A stretch of 64,000 nt of DNA, from contig NZ_FUHW01000033.1 in assembly GCF_900163545.1 (NCBI RefSeq), positions 1 to 64,000 on the forward strand. Direction: 5' to 3'. The stretch comes from Arthrobacter rhombi. GTDB lineage: Bacteria; Actinomycetota; Actinomycetes; Actinomycetales; Micrococcaceae. Both the position numbers and the translations under genes were made by a program. Position 1 is the first letter of the stretch; each line of letters opens with the position of its first letter. Under the pieces are notes generated by a model, which saw nothing but the letters and a program-made list of their open reading frames with translations, was not told the origin of the DNA and did not search any database. This document shows, in pieces, positions 51,147 to 60,612 of this stretch.

Positions 51147-52163
51147 ATGGACCGCACCAATTCCCCGGGCGTTCCCGTTCCCCAGGCACGGGTCCAGGGC
51201 CCGGTGATCGCCCCCGGCCAGCGCGTGAAAGTCTCGGTGCCCGGGACCACCGCCAATCTGGGGCCGGGTTATGACTGCCTCGGGTTGGCCTTGGGTCTAC
51301 GCGATACCTTGACGGTCACCACGACGGCGGAAACCGGGGTCAAGGTCGATATTGAGGGGGAGGGGGCTGGATGCCTGCCCACCGATGCCCACCACCTGGT
51401 GGCCCGCACCATCCTCGCCCGCTGGGCCGATGCCGGCGCCGCGCCGGCGGGACTGCGGCTGCACGCGCATAACGTGATCCCGCACGGCCGGGGGCTGGGT
51501 TCCTCTGCGGCGGCCATCGTCTCGGGGCTGGCAGCGGCCGATGCCCTGCTGCCCGAGACCCTGCGCCGTGACCTCATCGAGCGCGAACCGCTTTTTGCCG
51601 CCGCCGCCCGGCTGGAAGGCCACCCGGATAATGTGGCCCCGGCGGTATATGGGGCCCTGACCTTATCGCTGCAGGACGGGCACGGGGCCAGCAGCACGGC
51701 GTTGGAGTTGGACGCCTCGATCCTGCCGGTCGTGGCGATCCCCGACACCGAGCTTTCCACCCGCATGGCCCGTTCGCTGCTGCCCGGAACCGTCGCACAC
51801 GGTGTTGCCGCGGCGAATGGAGCCCATGTGGGGCTGTTGGTCCACGCCCTCGCGGGTCACCCGGAGCTGTTGCTGACGGCCACCGAGGACCGGCTCCACC
51901 AGGATCAACGGGCCCCGGCGATGCCCGCCTCGGCCGAACTGATCTCGCGACTGCGTGCCGCAGGGCATGCGGCAGTGGTTTCCGGTGCCGGCCCCACGGT
52001 GCTCGTTCTGGCGACGTCGGCTGAGGAAGCCGATACCGTCGTCGAACTCATTTCCGCTGCCGGGGCGGCAGGGCGCAACCCCGAATCGGTGTCCACCGCC
52101 GTGACGTGGCGTGTCCTGATGCCCGGCATCGACCTCACGGGTGTTAGAGTGGAGTCGCACTAG
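51147..52163 (+). CDS. thrB: Homoserine kinase
   Basis: Homoserine kinase makes the thrC substrate. The 338-residue GHMP kinase has PGTTANLGPGYDCLGLALG and the phosphate loop GRGLGSSAAAIVSGL, with the late VSGAGPTVLVL motif. ATG 51147 is three bases past thrC. The first 30 residues precede the kinase fold, so a slightly later start (GTG) cannot be ruled out. Confidence 0.95.
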   Translation: MDRTNSPGVPVPQARVQGPVIAPGQRVKVSVPGTTANLGPGYDCLGLALGLRDTLTVTTTAETGVKVDIEGEGAGCLPTDAHHLVARTILARWADAGAAPAGLRLHAHNVIPHGRGLGSSAAAIVSGLAAADALLPETLRRDLIEREPLFAAAARLEGHPDNVAPAVYGALTLSLQDGHGASSTALELDASILPVVAIPDTELSTRMARSLLPGTVAHGVAAANGAHVGLLVHALAGHPELLLTATEDRLHQDQRAPAMPASAELISRLRAAGHAAVVSGAGPTVLVLATSAEEADTVVELISAAGAAGRNPESVSTAVTWRVLMPGIDLTGVRVESH

Positions 52164-52477
52164 CGGTAATACCCCCGCCATCCGCGACGGAGACGTTTGG
52201 TCACCATCGGGATCGGGGAACGCACGGATCGTGCACTTCGCGAACTCCATTTTTACGGTTCCCCTGTGTCGACCCGCAGCAGACCGTGTGCGGCTTTCAT
52301 GCTGGCCGTGCCTCGATTGCCGGGGAACCGGCGGCCACCACACAGGATGAATGCTTCAGGGCACTATCGGCGTTTGTCGATATGTCCGCAGCCGGCCCGC
52401 ATCTGAAGCGGAGTACCGGAAGACAACCCAGCGGATCGTTCCGATATGATCCGCCCGACGAGGGGGAAGGAACCTTC
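52164..52477 (+). promoter_or_regulatory. Leader and promoter region of rho
   Basis: This 314-base stretch between thrB and rho has no convincing gene. A TATGAT hexamer at 52445-52450, with AAGACA 19 bases upstream, gives rho its own promoter. Another TAGAGT lies at 52145-52150 at the end of thrB and may start a long leader. rho is commonly autoregulated through its leader, but I cannot assign an element here. GGGGAAGGA precedes GTG 52478. Confidence 0.5.
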
Positions 52478-54628
52478 GTGACCGAAACCACCAGCCTGAC
52501 CGCAGGCGTGGAAGAAACGTCGACGGCACCACAGAACGCCGGATTGGCCGGGCTCAAGCTCGCCCAGCTCCAGGCGTTGGCGTCACAACTGGGGATCACC
52601 GGCGGATCGCGGATGCGCAAGGGTGACCTGGTCACCGCCATCTCGAACCACCAGCGCGGCGGCTCCGTCGCGGACCGCGAAAAGACCCCGAAGACCGGAT
52701 CCGAGGATGGCTCCGCCAAGAAGGCGAAGACCGCCGAGAAGGCGCCGGTAGAGGCTGCCCCGCAGAGCGATTCCGAGGAGCGCCCGGCCCGTGGCCGTGG
52801 GCGCAGCCGTCGGGCCAGCAGCGACGGGGCGAGCACGCCGACCGAGTCGAAGGATTCGACGCCGGCCGCCTCCACCCCTCAAGCCGATACCGAGAGCTCC
52901 AACGAGTCCGGCTCCAACCAGCGTCGAGGCCGCGGCTCACGCCGTTCCCCCGAGACCGTTGAAGGCAACGAGGCCCCACAGGCTTCAAACCAGGATGACG
53001 GCCAGCAGCACGAAGGTTCGCAGTCCTCGGGTCACACGGACGAACGCCAGGACCGCGGGAACGACCGTTCGCGTAACCGTCGTTCACGCAACCGCCGCGA
53101 CAACAACGATTCCGGAAACTCCTCTGACTCCCGCGAGACACACCGCGAAGAGAACCAGAAGAGCCAGCAGAATGATGCGGGCCGGAACGACCAGCAGGAG
53201 AACCAGCGGGACAATAACAACCGCCGGGACAACCAGCAGGACAATAACAACCGCCGGGACAACCAGCAGGACAACCAGCGCGATAACAACAACCGCCGGG
53301 ATAACGACAACCGCCGGGATAATGACTCCAACGACCGCAGCGGGCGCAACAACCGCCGCGACCGCAACCGCAATCGCAACGACCGCAATGATCGTAACGA
53401 CCGGAACAACCGTCGCGGACGCAACCGCAATCAGCCCGAGGTCGATGACACCGAGGTCACCGAGGACGATGTCCTGCTGCCGGTGGCCGGGATCCTGGAC
53501 GTCCTGGAGAACTACGCTTTCGTGCGCACCTCCGGCTACCTGCCAGGACCCAACGACGTCTACGTCTCGCTGAACCAGGTCAAGCGACACAACCTGCGCA
53601 AGGGCGACGCCGTTGTTGGCGCCATCCGCGCCCCACGCGACGGCGAGAACAACAACAACTCGGGCAACCAGCGGGCGAAGTTCAATGCCCTGGTGAAGCT
53701 GACAACGGTGAACGGCAAGCCGGTCGAGGAAAACAAGGACCGGGTCGAGTTCAATAAGCTCGTCCCGCTCTACCCCTCCGAGCGTTTGCGCCTGGAGACC
53801 GAGGCCAAGCTCGTCGGGCCCCGCGTGATCGACCTGGTCGCCCCGATCGGTAAGGGCCAGCGTGGCCTGATCGTCTCGCCGCCGAAGGCCGGTAAGACGC
53901 TGATCCTGCAGTCGATCGCCAACGCCATCACGGTGAACAACCCCGAGGTCCACCTCATGATGGTGCTCGTGGACGAGCGCCCCGAAGAAGTGACCGATAT
54001 GCAGCGCACGGTGAAGGGCGAGGTTGTTGCCTCGACCTTCGACCGCCCCGCCGACGATCACACCACGGTGGCCGAACTGGCCATCGAACGCGCCAAGCGC
54101 CTCGTGGAAATGGGGATGGACGTCGTCGTCCTGTTGGACTCGATGACCCGCCTGGGCCGTGCCTACAACCTCAGCGCCCCGGCGTCGGGCCGGATCCTTT
54201 CCGGTGGTGTCGACTCGGCGGCCCTGTACCCGCCGAAGCGCTTCTTCGGTGCCGCCCGCAACATCGAGAACGGCGGCTCGCTGACGATCCTGGCCACCGC
54301 ACTGGTGGAAACCGGCTCCAAAATGGACGAGGTCATCTTCGAGGAGTTCAAGGGAACCGGCAACATGGAGTTGCGCCTGTCCCGCCAGCTGGCGGATAAG
54401 CGGATCTTCCCCGCAGTGGACGTCCGCGAATCGAGCACTCGTCGCGAGGAGAACCTGCTCTCGCCCGAGGAGATCAAGATCATGTGGCGTCTGCGCCGTG
54501 TGCTCTCCGGCCTGGAGACGCAGCAGGCGTTGGAGCTCCTCACCTCCAAGATCCGCGAAACGCAGTCCAACGCGGAATTCCTGATGCTGGTGTCCAAGAC
54601 GACCCTCGGGTCCAAGTCCGACTCCTAG
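52478..54628 (+). CDS. rho: Transcription termination factor Rho with a long disordered insertion
   Basis: Rho is the hexameric RNA-dependent ATPase that ends transcription. The 716-residue product has the N-terminal helical domain (about 25-65), a low-complexity insertion (about 66-325) rich in Asn, Arg, Asp, Gln, Ser and Glu, the RNA-binding cold-shock-like domain (from about 330, ILDVLENYAFVR), Walker A SPPKAGKT and VLVDERPEEV. E. coli Rho is about 419 residues; the extra length is almost all in the insertion, as in other actinobacteria. GTG 52478 has a GGGGAAGGA site. Confidence 0.95.
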   Translation: MTETTSLTAGVEETSTAPQNAGLAGLKLAQLQALASQLGITGGSRMRKGDLVTAISNHQRGGSVADREKTPKTGSEDGSAKKAKTAEKAPVEAAPQSDSEERPARGRGRSRRASSDGASTPTESKDSTPAASTPQADTESSNESGSNQRRGRGSRRSPETVEGNEAPQASNQDDGQQHEGSQSSGHTDERQDRGNDRSRNRRSRNRRDNNDSGNSSDSRETHREENQKSQQNDAGRNDQQENQRDNNNRRDNQQDNNNRRDNQQDNQRDNNNRRDNDNRRDNDSNDRSGRNNRRDRNRNRNDRNDRNDRNNRRGRNRNQPEVDDTEVTEDDVLLPVAGILDVLENYAFVRTSGYLPGPNDVYVSLNQVKRHNLRKGDAVVGAIRAPRDGENNNNSGNQRAKFNALVKLTTVNGKPVEENKDRVEFNKLVPLYPSERLRLETEAKLVGPRVIDLVAPIGKGQRGLIVSPPKAGKTLILQSIANAITVNNPEVHLMMVLVDERPEEVTDMQRTVKGEVVASTFDRPADDHTTVAELAIERAKRLVEMGMDVVVLLDSMTRLGRAYNLSAPASGRILSGGVDSAALYPPKRFFGAARNIENGGSLTILATALVETGSKMDEVIFEEFKGTGNMELRLSRQLADKRIFPAVDVRESSTRREENLLSPEEIKIMWRLRRVLSGLETQQALELLTSKIRETQSNAEFLMLVSKTTLGSKSDS
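53210..53269 (+). repeat. 30-bp tandem repeat inside rho (DNNNRRDNQQ)
   Basis: Two identical 30-base units, 53210-53239 and 53240-53269, encode DNNNRRDNQQ twice. Further diverged units follow to about 53335 (DNQRDNNNRRDNDNRRDND). The repeat keeps frame and could change length by slippage. Confidence 0.9.
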
Positions 54629-54638
54629 CTACCCGTAC

Positions 54639-54682
54639 CGCCCGGATCCGGTCCCGCCATCGTGCGTCGACCGGGCCGGGCG
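54639..54682 (+). terminator. Terminator after rho
   Basis: CGCCCGG-AT-CCGGTC (54639-54653) pairs with GACCGG-GC-CGGGCG (54669-54682), a 13 to 14-bp stem with an internal bulge and a 15-base loop, followed by TTATG. It lies 10 bases past the rho stop. Confidence 0.6.
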
Positions 54683-54777
54683 TTATGCGTTAAGCCCCAG
54701 AGAAGGCCCGTTCGTCCCTAGACTGGTGCCCACACAGAACCCGCAACCGCCAGTGGTGCCGAGAAAGAAGTACAGCC

Positions 54778-55860
54778 ATGTTCGAGTCCATCCAGTCCCT
54801 GCTCGACGAGCACGCCGAACTTCAGGCGCGACTGAGCGACCCTGCCGTCTATCAGGACCAAGCCGAGGCCCGGAAACTAGGCCGCCGCAGTGCCCAGCTC
54901 AACGGCATCGTGGAAGCGCATCAGCGTTACGTCCAGATCACCGAAGACCTCGAGGCTGCCCGTGAGATGGCCGACGAAGATGCCGAATTCGCCGATGAGG
55001 TGACCTCGCTGGAGGCCGAACTGCCGGTAGCCGAGGAAAAGCTGCGCCGCCTGCTGATCCCGCGGGACCCCAACGACTCGCGTGACGTGATCCTCGAAGT
55101 CAAGGGCGGTGAAGGCGGCGACGAGGCAGCACTTTTCGCCGCAGACCTGCTGCGGATGTACACCCGCTATGCCGAACATATGGGGTGGAAGACGGAGCTC
55201 ATCTCCTTCAACGAATCCGATCTCGGCGGCTATAAGGACGCCCAGATGGCGATCAAGGGCAAATCCAACGACCCGGCCCAGGGCGTCTACGCCCACCTGA
55301 AATTTGAAGGAGGGGTGCACCGCGTCCAGCGGGTGCCCGTCACCGAATCCCAGGGGCGAATCCATACCTCGGCCGCCGGCGTACTGGTGCTGCCCGAGGT
55401 CGACGAGCCGGAGGAAGTGGACCTTCACCCCAATGACCTCAAAGTCGATGTCTACCGCTCCTCGGGTCCCGGTGGCCAGAGCGTGAACACCACGGACTCG
55501 GCGGTACGTCTGACCCACCTGCCCACCGGGATCGTGGTGGCCATGCAGAACGAGAAGTCCCAAATCCAGAACCGTGAGGCCGCCATGCGCGTGCTCCGGT
55601 CGCGTCTGCTGGCCCACCAGCAGGAACAGATCGACGCGGAGAACTCCGAGGTCCGCAAGTCACAGGTGCGCACCATGGACCGTTCGGAACGCATCCGCAC
55701 CTATAACTACCCGGAAAACCGGATTGCCGACCACAGGACCGGCTATAAGGCCTATAACCTCGACCATGTGATGAACGGCGAATTGGAGCCGCTGATCAAC
55801 TCCTGCATCGAAATGGACGAACAGGCCCGTCTGGACGCCATCGGCGACGACCAGAAGTAG
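54778..55860 (+). CDS. prfA: Peptide chain release factor 1
   Basis: RF1 ends translation at UAA and UAG. The 360-residue product carries the PVT (PxT) tripeptide in [14 protein letters not shown] that marks RF1, and the catalytic GGQ in [13 protein letters not shown] 54778 follows AGAAAG. A TAGACT hexamer at 54719-54724 may be its -10. The usual rpmE (bL31) gene between rho and prfA is absent. prmC, which methylates the GGQ glutamine, comes next. Confidence 0.97.
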   Translation: MFESIQSLLDEHAELQARLSDPAVYQDQAEARKLGRRSAQLNGIVEAHQRYVQITEDLEAAREMADEDAEFADEVTSLEAELPVAEEKLRRLLIPRDPNDSRDVILEVKGGEGGDEAALFAADLLRMYTRYAEHMGWKTELISFNESDLGGYKDAQMAIKGKSNDPAQGVYAHLKFEGGVHRVQRVPVTESQGRIHTSAAGVLVLPEVDEPEEVDLHPNDLKVDVYRSSGPGGQSVNTTDSAVRLTHLPTGIVVAMQNEKSQIQNREAAMRVLRSRLLAHQQEQIDAENSEVRKSQVRTMDRSERIRTYNYPENRIADHRTGYKAYNLDHVMNGELEPLINSCIEMDEQARLDAIGDDQK

Positions 55861-55867
55861 GGTTCCG

Positions 55868-56773
55868 GTGGAATTGGAGCAGGCACTGCGCACGGCGGTG
55901 GGACAACTGCGCGACGCCGGTGTCCCTTCTCCACGTGCCGATGCCGAACTGCTGGCCGCCCACCTGTTGTCGGTTTCGCGCGGGCGTGTCTTGGCAATGG
56001 CCCTGGCGGGGGCGCCGACGCCCGAAGGCTATGAGGAACTGGTGGCCCGCAGGGCCCAACGAATCCCGTTGCAGCATCTGACCGGTATCGCCTATTTCCG
56101 TCACCTGGAATTGGCGGTGGGGCCCGGCGTCTTCATCCCGCGCCCCGAAACCGAAGTCCTGGCCCAATTGGCCATCGACCGGGCCCGGGCCGTGCTGGCC
56201 GAACAGGGCAGCGTGAGGGTCGTGGACCTGGGAACCGGTTCCGGGGCGATCGCCGCCTCGGTGGCCAGCGAAGTCCCCGGATCCGAGGTCTTCGCCGTCG
56301 AACTCAGCGACGAAGCCTTTCCGTGGGCGCAGCGCAACACAGCACCGCACGGTGTCACCCTGCTCGCCGAGGATCTGCGCACCGCCCTGGCGACCCAGGG
56401 CGGGACCTTCGACATCGTCGTTTCGAATCCGCCCTATATTCCGCCCGGCGCCATCCCGCGGGACCCCGAGGTCCGTGACCACGATCCCGAGCTGGCCCTG
56501 TATGGGGGAGGGGACGACGGATTGGACCTGCCGCGGGCGGTGATCGCCACGGGGGCCCGCCTGCTGGTTTCCGGCGGCTACCTGGCCCTGGAACACGCTG
56601 AAGTCCAGGCACCATCGATGCTAGAACTCTTCGCCCAAAGCGGTCGATGGCGTGATGTCATCGGCCATCGTGACCTCAACGACGCCGACCGGGTGACAGC
56701 CGCCTACCTGGCCGAGACCGCCGTCCCCGCCGGATCGACATGGAAGAATGGACCCCGTGACCGAACGCTTTGA
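55868..56773 (+). CDS. prmC: Release factor glutamine methyltransferase PrmC
   Basis: PrmC methylates the GGQ glutamine of release factors using SAM. The 301-residue product has the SAM motif VVDLGTGSGAIAAS and the catalytic NPPYIP. The start is GTG 55868, seven bases after prfA. It overlaps the Sua5 gene by 26 bases. Confidence 0.95.
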   Translation: MELEQALRTAVGQLRDAGVPSPRADAELLAAHLLSVSRGRVLAMALAGAPTPEGYEELVARRAQRIPLQHLTGIAYFRHLELAVGPGVFIPRPETEVLAQLAIDRARAVLAEQGSVRVVDLGTGSGAIAASVASEVPGSEVFAVELSDEAFPWAQRNTAPHGVTLLAEDLRTALATQGGTFDIVVSNPPYIPPGAIPRDPEVRDHDPELALYGGGDDGLDLPRAVIATGARLLVSGGYLALEHAEVQAPSMLELFAQSGRWRDVIGHRDLNDADRVTAAYLAETAVPAGSTWKNGPRDRTL

Positions 56774-57536
56774 CTGCACCACCGAACCCGCCCGCTCCGA
56801 AGGAATCGCCGCCGCACAGACGGCCATCACGGCCAAACAGTGCATCGTGATGCCCACGGACACCGTCTACGGGATCGCCGCCGACGCCTTTTCGGCACAG
56901 GCGGTGGCCACCTTGCTGGCCGCCAAGGGCCGGGGACGGAACATGCCGCCACCGGTGCTCATCGCCCGGGTGGGGACCATGGACGGTCTGGCCGCCGAGG
57001 TCCCCGAGGACGCCCGGCTGCTGGCCAACTTTTTCTGGCCCGGCGCACTGACCTTGATCCTGCGCAGCCAGCCGAGCCTGTCCTGGGATCTGGGCGATAC
57101 CCGCGGCACCGTGGCCCTGCGGATCCCCGACGATTCGGTGGCCCGGGACCTGCTGAAGGAAACCGGCCCGCTGGCGGTCTCCAGCGCCAACCGGTCGGGC
57201 CAGCCGGCCGCGACCACGGCTGCCGAAGCCGAGGAAATGCTCGGCGAATCGGTCTCCGTCTACTTGGATGAGGGGCCACGGCCTCCAGAGCAGGAAGGCC
57301 TGGAAACATCCTCGTTGCCCTCGACCATTGTTGATTGCACCGGAGATGTCCTGCGCGTGGTGCGCCAGGGGGCCTTGAGCCTGGCGGAACTGCGCGAAAG
57401 GGTCCCCTCCTTGCTCGGTATCGACGAGTCAGGGCCCGACGCGGCCAACGTTCAAGCCGAACCCGAAGGTTCTGGTGTAGAACTGAAGGAGGACGACGAC
57501 GCCGGGGAACCCGGCACGCCGCCGGCCACCGCCTAG
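56748..57536 (+). CDS. L-threonylcarbamoyladenylate synthase (Sua5/YrdC/YwlC)
   Basis: This enzyme makes threonylcarbamoyl-AMP for the t6A modification of tRNAs. The 262-residue product has the YrdC signatures CIVMPTDTVYGIAADA and LAVSSANRSGQPA, then an acidic C-terminal tail of about 40 residues (EDDDAGEPG). ATG 56748 lies inside prmC; GTG 56757 is the alternative start. Threonine made by the nearby thr genes is the substrate, though that closeness is likely coincidental. Confidence 0.92.
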   Translation: MDPVTERFDCTTEPARSEGIAAAQTAITAKQCIVMPTDTVYGIAADAFSAQAVATLLAAKGRGRNMPPPVLIARVGTMDGLAAEVPEDARLLANFFWPGALTLILRSQPSLSWDLGDTRGTVALRIPDDSVARDLLKETGPLAVSSANRSGQPAATTAAEAEEMLGESVSVYLDEGPRPPEQEGLETSSLPSTIVDCTGDVLRVVRQGALSLAELRERVPSLLGIDESGPDAANVQAEPEGSGVELKEDDDAGEPGTPPATA

Positions 57537-57648
57537 GACCGCGGGACCTACCGCACGTACGACCCAAGATTTCGGGTGCCGCCCACCGCGGCACCTGCCG
57601 GGACACCGGACCATTGACGAGGAGCACAGACCTGAGCGTCGCGAACAC

Positions 57649-59469
57649 ATGAGCACCAGGCAAAGCCCCGATCTACCCAAAACCGCCAGTAGCGACCGGA
57701 TCCTCTGGCTCGGTTCGCAATTCCTGCTCGACGCCGTGGCCTGGGTCATCGCGATCATCATCGCCATGATCCTGCGCTACGAAATGACCTTCGACCCGGC
57801 AAAGATCGACGGCGTCGCCATCATCGCCGCCGTGGCCATCGTCAGCCAGCTCATCATCGGCACCGCCCTCTCGCTCTACCGGGGCCGCTATAGCTTCGGG
57901 TCCTTCCACGAAGCCAAACTGCTGGTGATCGTCACCGTCACGGTCTCGGTGATCCTGACCATCGTCTTGCTCTTCGCGGGCATCCCGATGCAGATCGCCC
58001 GCGGCATCGGCCTGATCGCCTTCCCCTTCGCCTGCATCTTCATGGCAGCAATCCGCTACGCCAAACGCATGCATGTGGAAAGCAAAACCAAACCAGGGGA
58101 CCACGCCGAACGCACGCTGATCTACGGGGCAGGGTTCGTGGGCACCTCCATCGTGACCCGGATGAGCAACGACCGGCTCTCACCCTGGCAGCCCGTGGGG
58201 CTGATCGACGACGACCCGGGCAAGAAGCATTTGCGTATCTCCTCCGTCCCGGTGCTGGGCCGCAGGGAAGATATCCCCGACATCGTCCGGCGCACCCGGG
58301 CCACGGTGATCCTGCTGGCCATGGCCAATATGGATGCCGTGGCCATCCGGGAGATCAGCGATCTGGGACATTCGCTGGGCCTGAAGGTCCTGGTGGTTCC
58401 GCCGCTGCGCGACATGCTGACCGGTGGGCACGAGTTCTCGTTCCGTGAAGTCGATATCGAGGATTTGATCGGCCGTCATCCGGTGGATATTCATGTTGAC
58501 GAGATCGCCGGCTACGTCACCGGCAAACGGGTGTTGGTCACGGGTGCCGGGGGGTCCATCGGCTCCGAGCTCTGCCGCCAGATCAGCATGTACTCGCCGG
58601 CCGAACTGATCATGCTCGACCGGGATGAAACCGGTTTGCAGACCACCCAGATCTCCTTGACCGGCCGAGGCCTGCTCAATGGGCAGGACACGGTGCTGGC
58701 CGATATCCGCGACGCCGAAACCCTCACCGGGATTTTTGTGGACCGTAAACCGGAGGTCGTCTTCCACACCGCGGCGCTCAAACACGTCTCGTTATTGGAG
58801 CAGTACCCGGAAGAAGCCTGGAAGACCAACGTGCTCGGTAGCCTGAACGTGCTCAACGCGGCACGGGCAGCGAACGTGGACACCTACGTCAATATCTCCA
58901 CCGATAAGGCAGCCAACCCCACCACGGCTTTGGGTCACTCCAAGCGCGTCGCCGAAAAGCTGACCGCGTGGATGGGCGAGGAAACCGGCTGTAAATACGT
59001 TTCCGTCCGCTTTGGCAACGTTTTGGGCAGTCGCGGGTCCGTGCTGCCGTTGTTCACCGAGCAGATCCTCAAGGGCGGTCCGGTCACCGTCACCGACCCG
59101 GAGGCCACCCGCTTTTTCATGACGATTCCCGAAGCCTGCCAGCTGGTCATCCAGGCCGGCGCCATCGGCCGGGGCGGGGAAGTGATGATCCTGGACATGG
59201 GCAAGGCGGTACGCATCCTCGATGTCGCCGAGCATATGATCCAGCTCAGTGGTAAGGACGTGGAAATCGAAATCACCGGCCTGCGTCCAGGGGAGAAGCT
59301 GCACGAGGACCTCATCGGCGAAGGTGAAGGCGACGAACGCCCGCTGCACCCGAAGATCTCCCACGCCCATATCGACGTCTTGGATCCAGCAGTGATGGAC
59401 CTGGGGGAGTGGAAACACCGTCAGGGCCTCACCGACGGTCCGGTGTCGGGCAGCCAAGGCGCCGTCTAG
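57649..59469 (+). CDS. CapD/WbpM-type nucleotide-sugar dehydratase
   Basis: The 606-residue product has four N-terminal membrane helices (about 20-125), a first Rossmann-like domain (about 150-275) and a second with VTGAGGSIGSELCRQ (about 297-311), the SDR dehydratase. It belongs to the FlaA1/CapD/WbpM family that performs UDP-GlcNAc 4,6-dehydration for capsule or glycan synthesis. The catalytic Tyr position reads ALGHSK instead of YxxxK, as in many long members. Its TAG shares a base with the wecA GTG. This gene is an extra in the conserved sua5-wecA spacing. Confidence 0.88.
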   Translation: MSTRQSPDLPKTASSDRILWLGSQFLLDAVAWVIAIIIAMILRYEMTFDPAKIDGVAIIAAVAIVSQLIIGTALSLYRGRYSFGSFHEAKLLVIVTVTVSVILTIVLLFAGIPMQIARGIGLIAFPFACIFMAAIRYAKRMHVESKTKPGDHAERTLIYGAGFVGTSIVTRMSNDRLSPWQPVGLIDDDPGKKHLRISSVPVLGRREDIPDIVRRTRATVILLAMANMDAVAIREISDLGHSLGLKVLVVPPLRDMLTGGHEFSFREVDIEDLIGRHPVDIHVDEIAGYVTGKRVLVTGAGGSIGSELCRQISMYSPAELIMLDRDETGLQTTQISLTGRGLLNGQDTVLADIRDAETLTGIFVDRKPEVVFHTAALKHVSLLEQYPEEAWKTNVLGSLNVLNAARAANVDTYVNISTDKAANPTTALGHSKRVAEKLTAWMGEETGCKYVSVRFGNVLGSRGSVLPLFTEQILKGGPVTVTDPEATRFFMTIPEACQLVIQAGAIGRGGEVMILDMGKAVRILDVAEHMIQLSGKDVEIEITGLRPGEKLHEDLIGEGEGDERPLHPKISHAHIDVLDPAVMDLGEWKHRQGLTDGPVSGSQGAV

Positions 59470-60476
59470 TGCCCGGAACAGCCATCGTGGCCCTGATCGT
59501 CGCGTTCCTTGCCGGTATCCTGCTGCCTTTTGCCCTCATACCGCTGCTGAAGCGACTGGGGGTCATCGACGTACCCAACGACCGTTCCTCGCATACCATC
59601 ACCGCGGTGCGCGGACTGGGGCTGACCATCACGGTGGCCATCATGCTCGGATTTTCGATCATCTGGTTCACCGCAGATAATCCCTCGGGGGGGCTGCTTC
59701 CCGTCGTGGCCGGGGTTGCCCTCGCTGCTGCGATCCTGGGCTGGGTGGAGGACTACCGCGGGGTATCGGTGGGGTGGCGATTCTCCCTGCAGTTGATCAT
59801 CGGTGCCCTGGGTACGACGGCGATGGTCATCCTCACCGGCAGCTCCTGGTGGTGGATCCTCGTCGGAGCGCTGGCCTTGAGCGCCTATATCAACGTTGCC
59901 AATTTCATGGATGGCATCAATGGGATCAGCGGACTGCACGGGATGGTGGTCGGACTCTTCTTCGCCGGCGCCGGGGCCATCGACCACCAGACCTGGTTGA
60001 TCGCCCCCTCGCTGGTCGTTGCCGCGGCCTTCGCCTCCTTCCTCCCCTGGAATCTGGGGCGGGGACATGTCTTCCTCGGAGACGTGGGAAGTTACCTGCT
60101 GGGCGGCTCATTGGCGGCATTGGGGGCTGCCGCGTTCCTGAACGGAATGGAAGCCGGTTACCTGCTGGGACCAGTGGTCATCTACCTGGCGGATACCGGG
60201 TACACCCTTTTGGTCAGGATCCGCGGCGGGGAACGCTGGTATGCCGCCCACCGACAGCACGTCTACCAACGACTGACCGACGTCGGTCTGAGCCATCTCG
60301 GCTCGTCCCTGATGGTGGCCGTCGCGACCGCGCTATGCGCCGGTGGTGCCGTGCTGGCCGTGCTGTCGAACGGGGTGGGACAGTACCTGTGGGGCGTCTT
60401 CATCTTGTTCGTGGTGTTTCTGTATCTCTCGAGTCCTGCCTGGATCGGGCGACTGCGCGGCAAGGTCGCGGCCTAG
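59469..60476 (+). CDS. wecA: Undecaprenyl-phosphate N-acetylglucosaminyl-1-phosphate transferase (WecA type)
   Basis: WecA-type enzymes start lipid-linked glycan synthesis by moving GlcNAc-1-phosphate onto undecaprenyl phosphate. The 335-residue product has about ten helices, VPNDRSSHTI, the catalytic NVANFMDGINGISG and GHVFLGDVGSYLLGG. The GTG at 59469 shares its first base with the TAG of the dehydratase, so the two are tightly coupled; the pairing suggests both serve the same glycan. It lies before the atp genes as Rv1302 does in Mycobacterium. Confidence 0.9.
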   Translation: MPGTAIVALIVAFLAGILLPFALIPLLKRLGVIDVPNDRSSHTITAVRGLGLTITVAIMLGFSIIWFTADNPSGGLLPVVAGVALAAAILGWVEDYRGVSVGWRFSLQLIIGALGTTAMVILTGSSWWWILVGALALSAYINVANFMDGINGISGLHGMVVGLFFAGAGAIDHQTWLIAPSLVVAAAFASFLPWNLGRGHVFLGDVGSYLLGGSLAALGAAAFLNGMEAGYLLGPVVIYLADTGYTLLVRIRGGERWYAAHRQHVYQRLTDVGLSHLGSSLMVAVATALCAGGAVLAVLSNGVGQYLWGVFILFVVFLYLSSPAWIGRLRGKVAA

Positions 60477-60510
60477 CCACCCCCGGTGCAGAATAGTTTT
60501 CTATCTCGTG

Positions 60511-60553
60511 TAGAATCGGACGAGGTTTCCAGCGGAAACACAATAAGTAGAAT
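60511..60553 (+). promoter_or_regulatory. Paired -10 candidates for the atp operon
   Basis: GTAGAAT occurs twice, as TAGAAT at 60511-60516 and 60548-60553, 37 bases apart, in the gap upstream of the ATP synthase genes. Neither has a strong -35. A CCCCC run (60564-60568) can pair with the GGGGG (60592-60596) that overlaps the ribosome site of the first atp gene and might mask it. Confidence 0.4.
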
Positions 60554-60612
60554 TGCTGCCACACCCCCTTGACGACTCAGTTTGTTGTGTCGGGGGAGGC
60601 GTCAAAGATGGG

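Noticed and set aside
52214..52245. Third SigR promoter (GGGAAC) upstream of rho
   Set aside because: The 18-base spacing leads to GCGAAC, not GTT, so the -10 part is missing.
53196..53345. CRISPR-like repeats
   Set aside because: The repeats are contiguous, in frame within rho and have no spacers.
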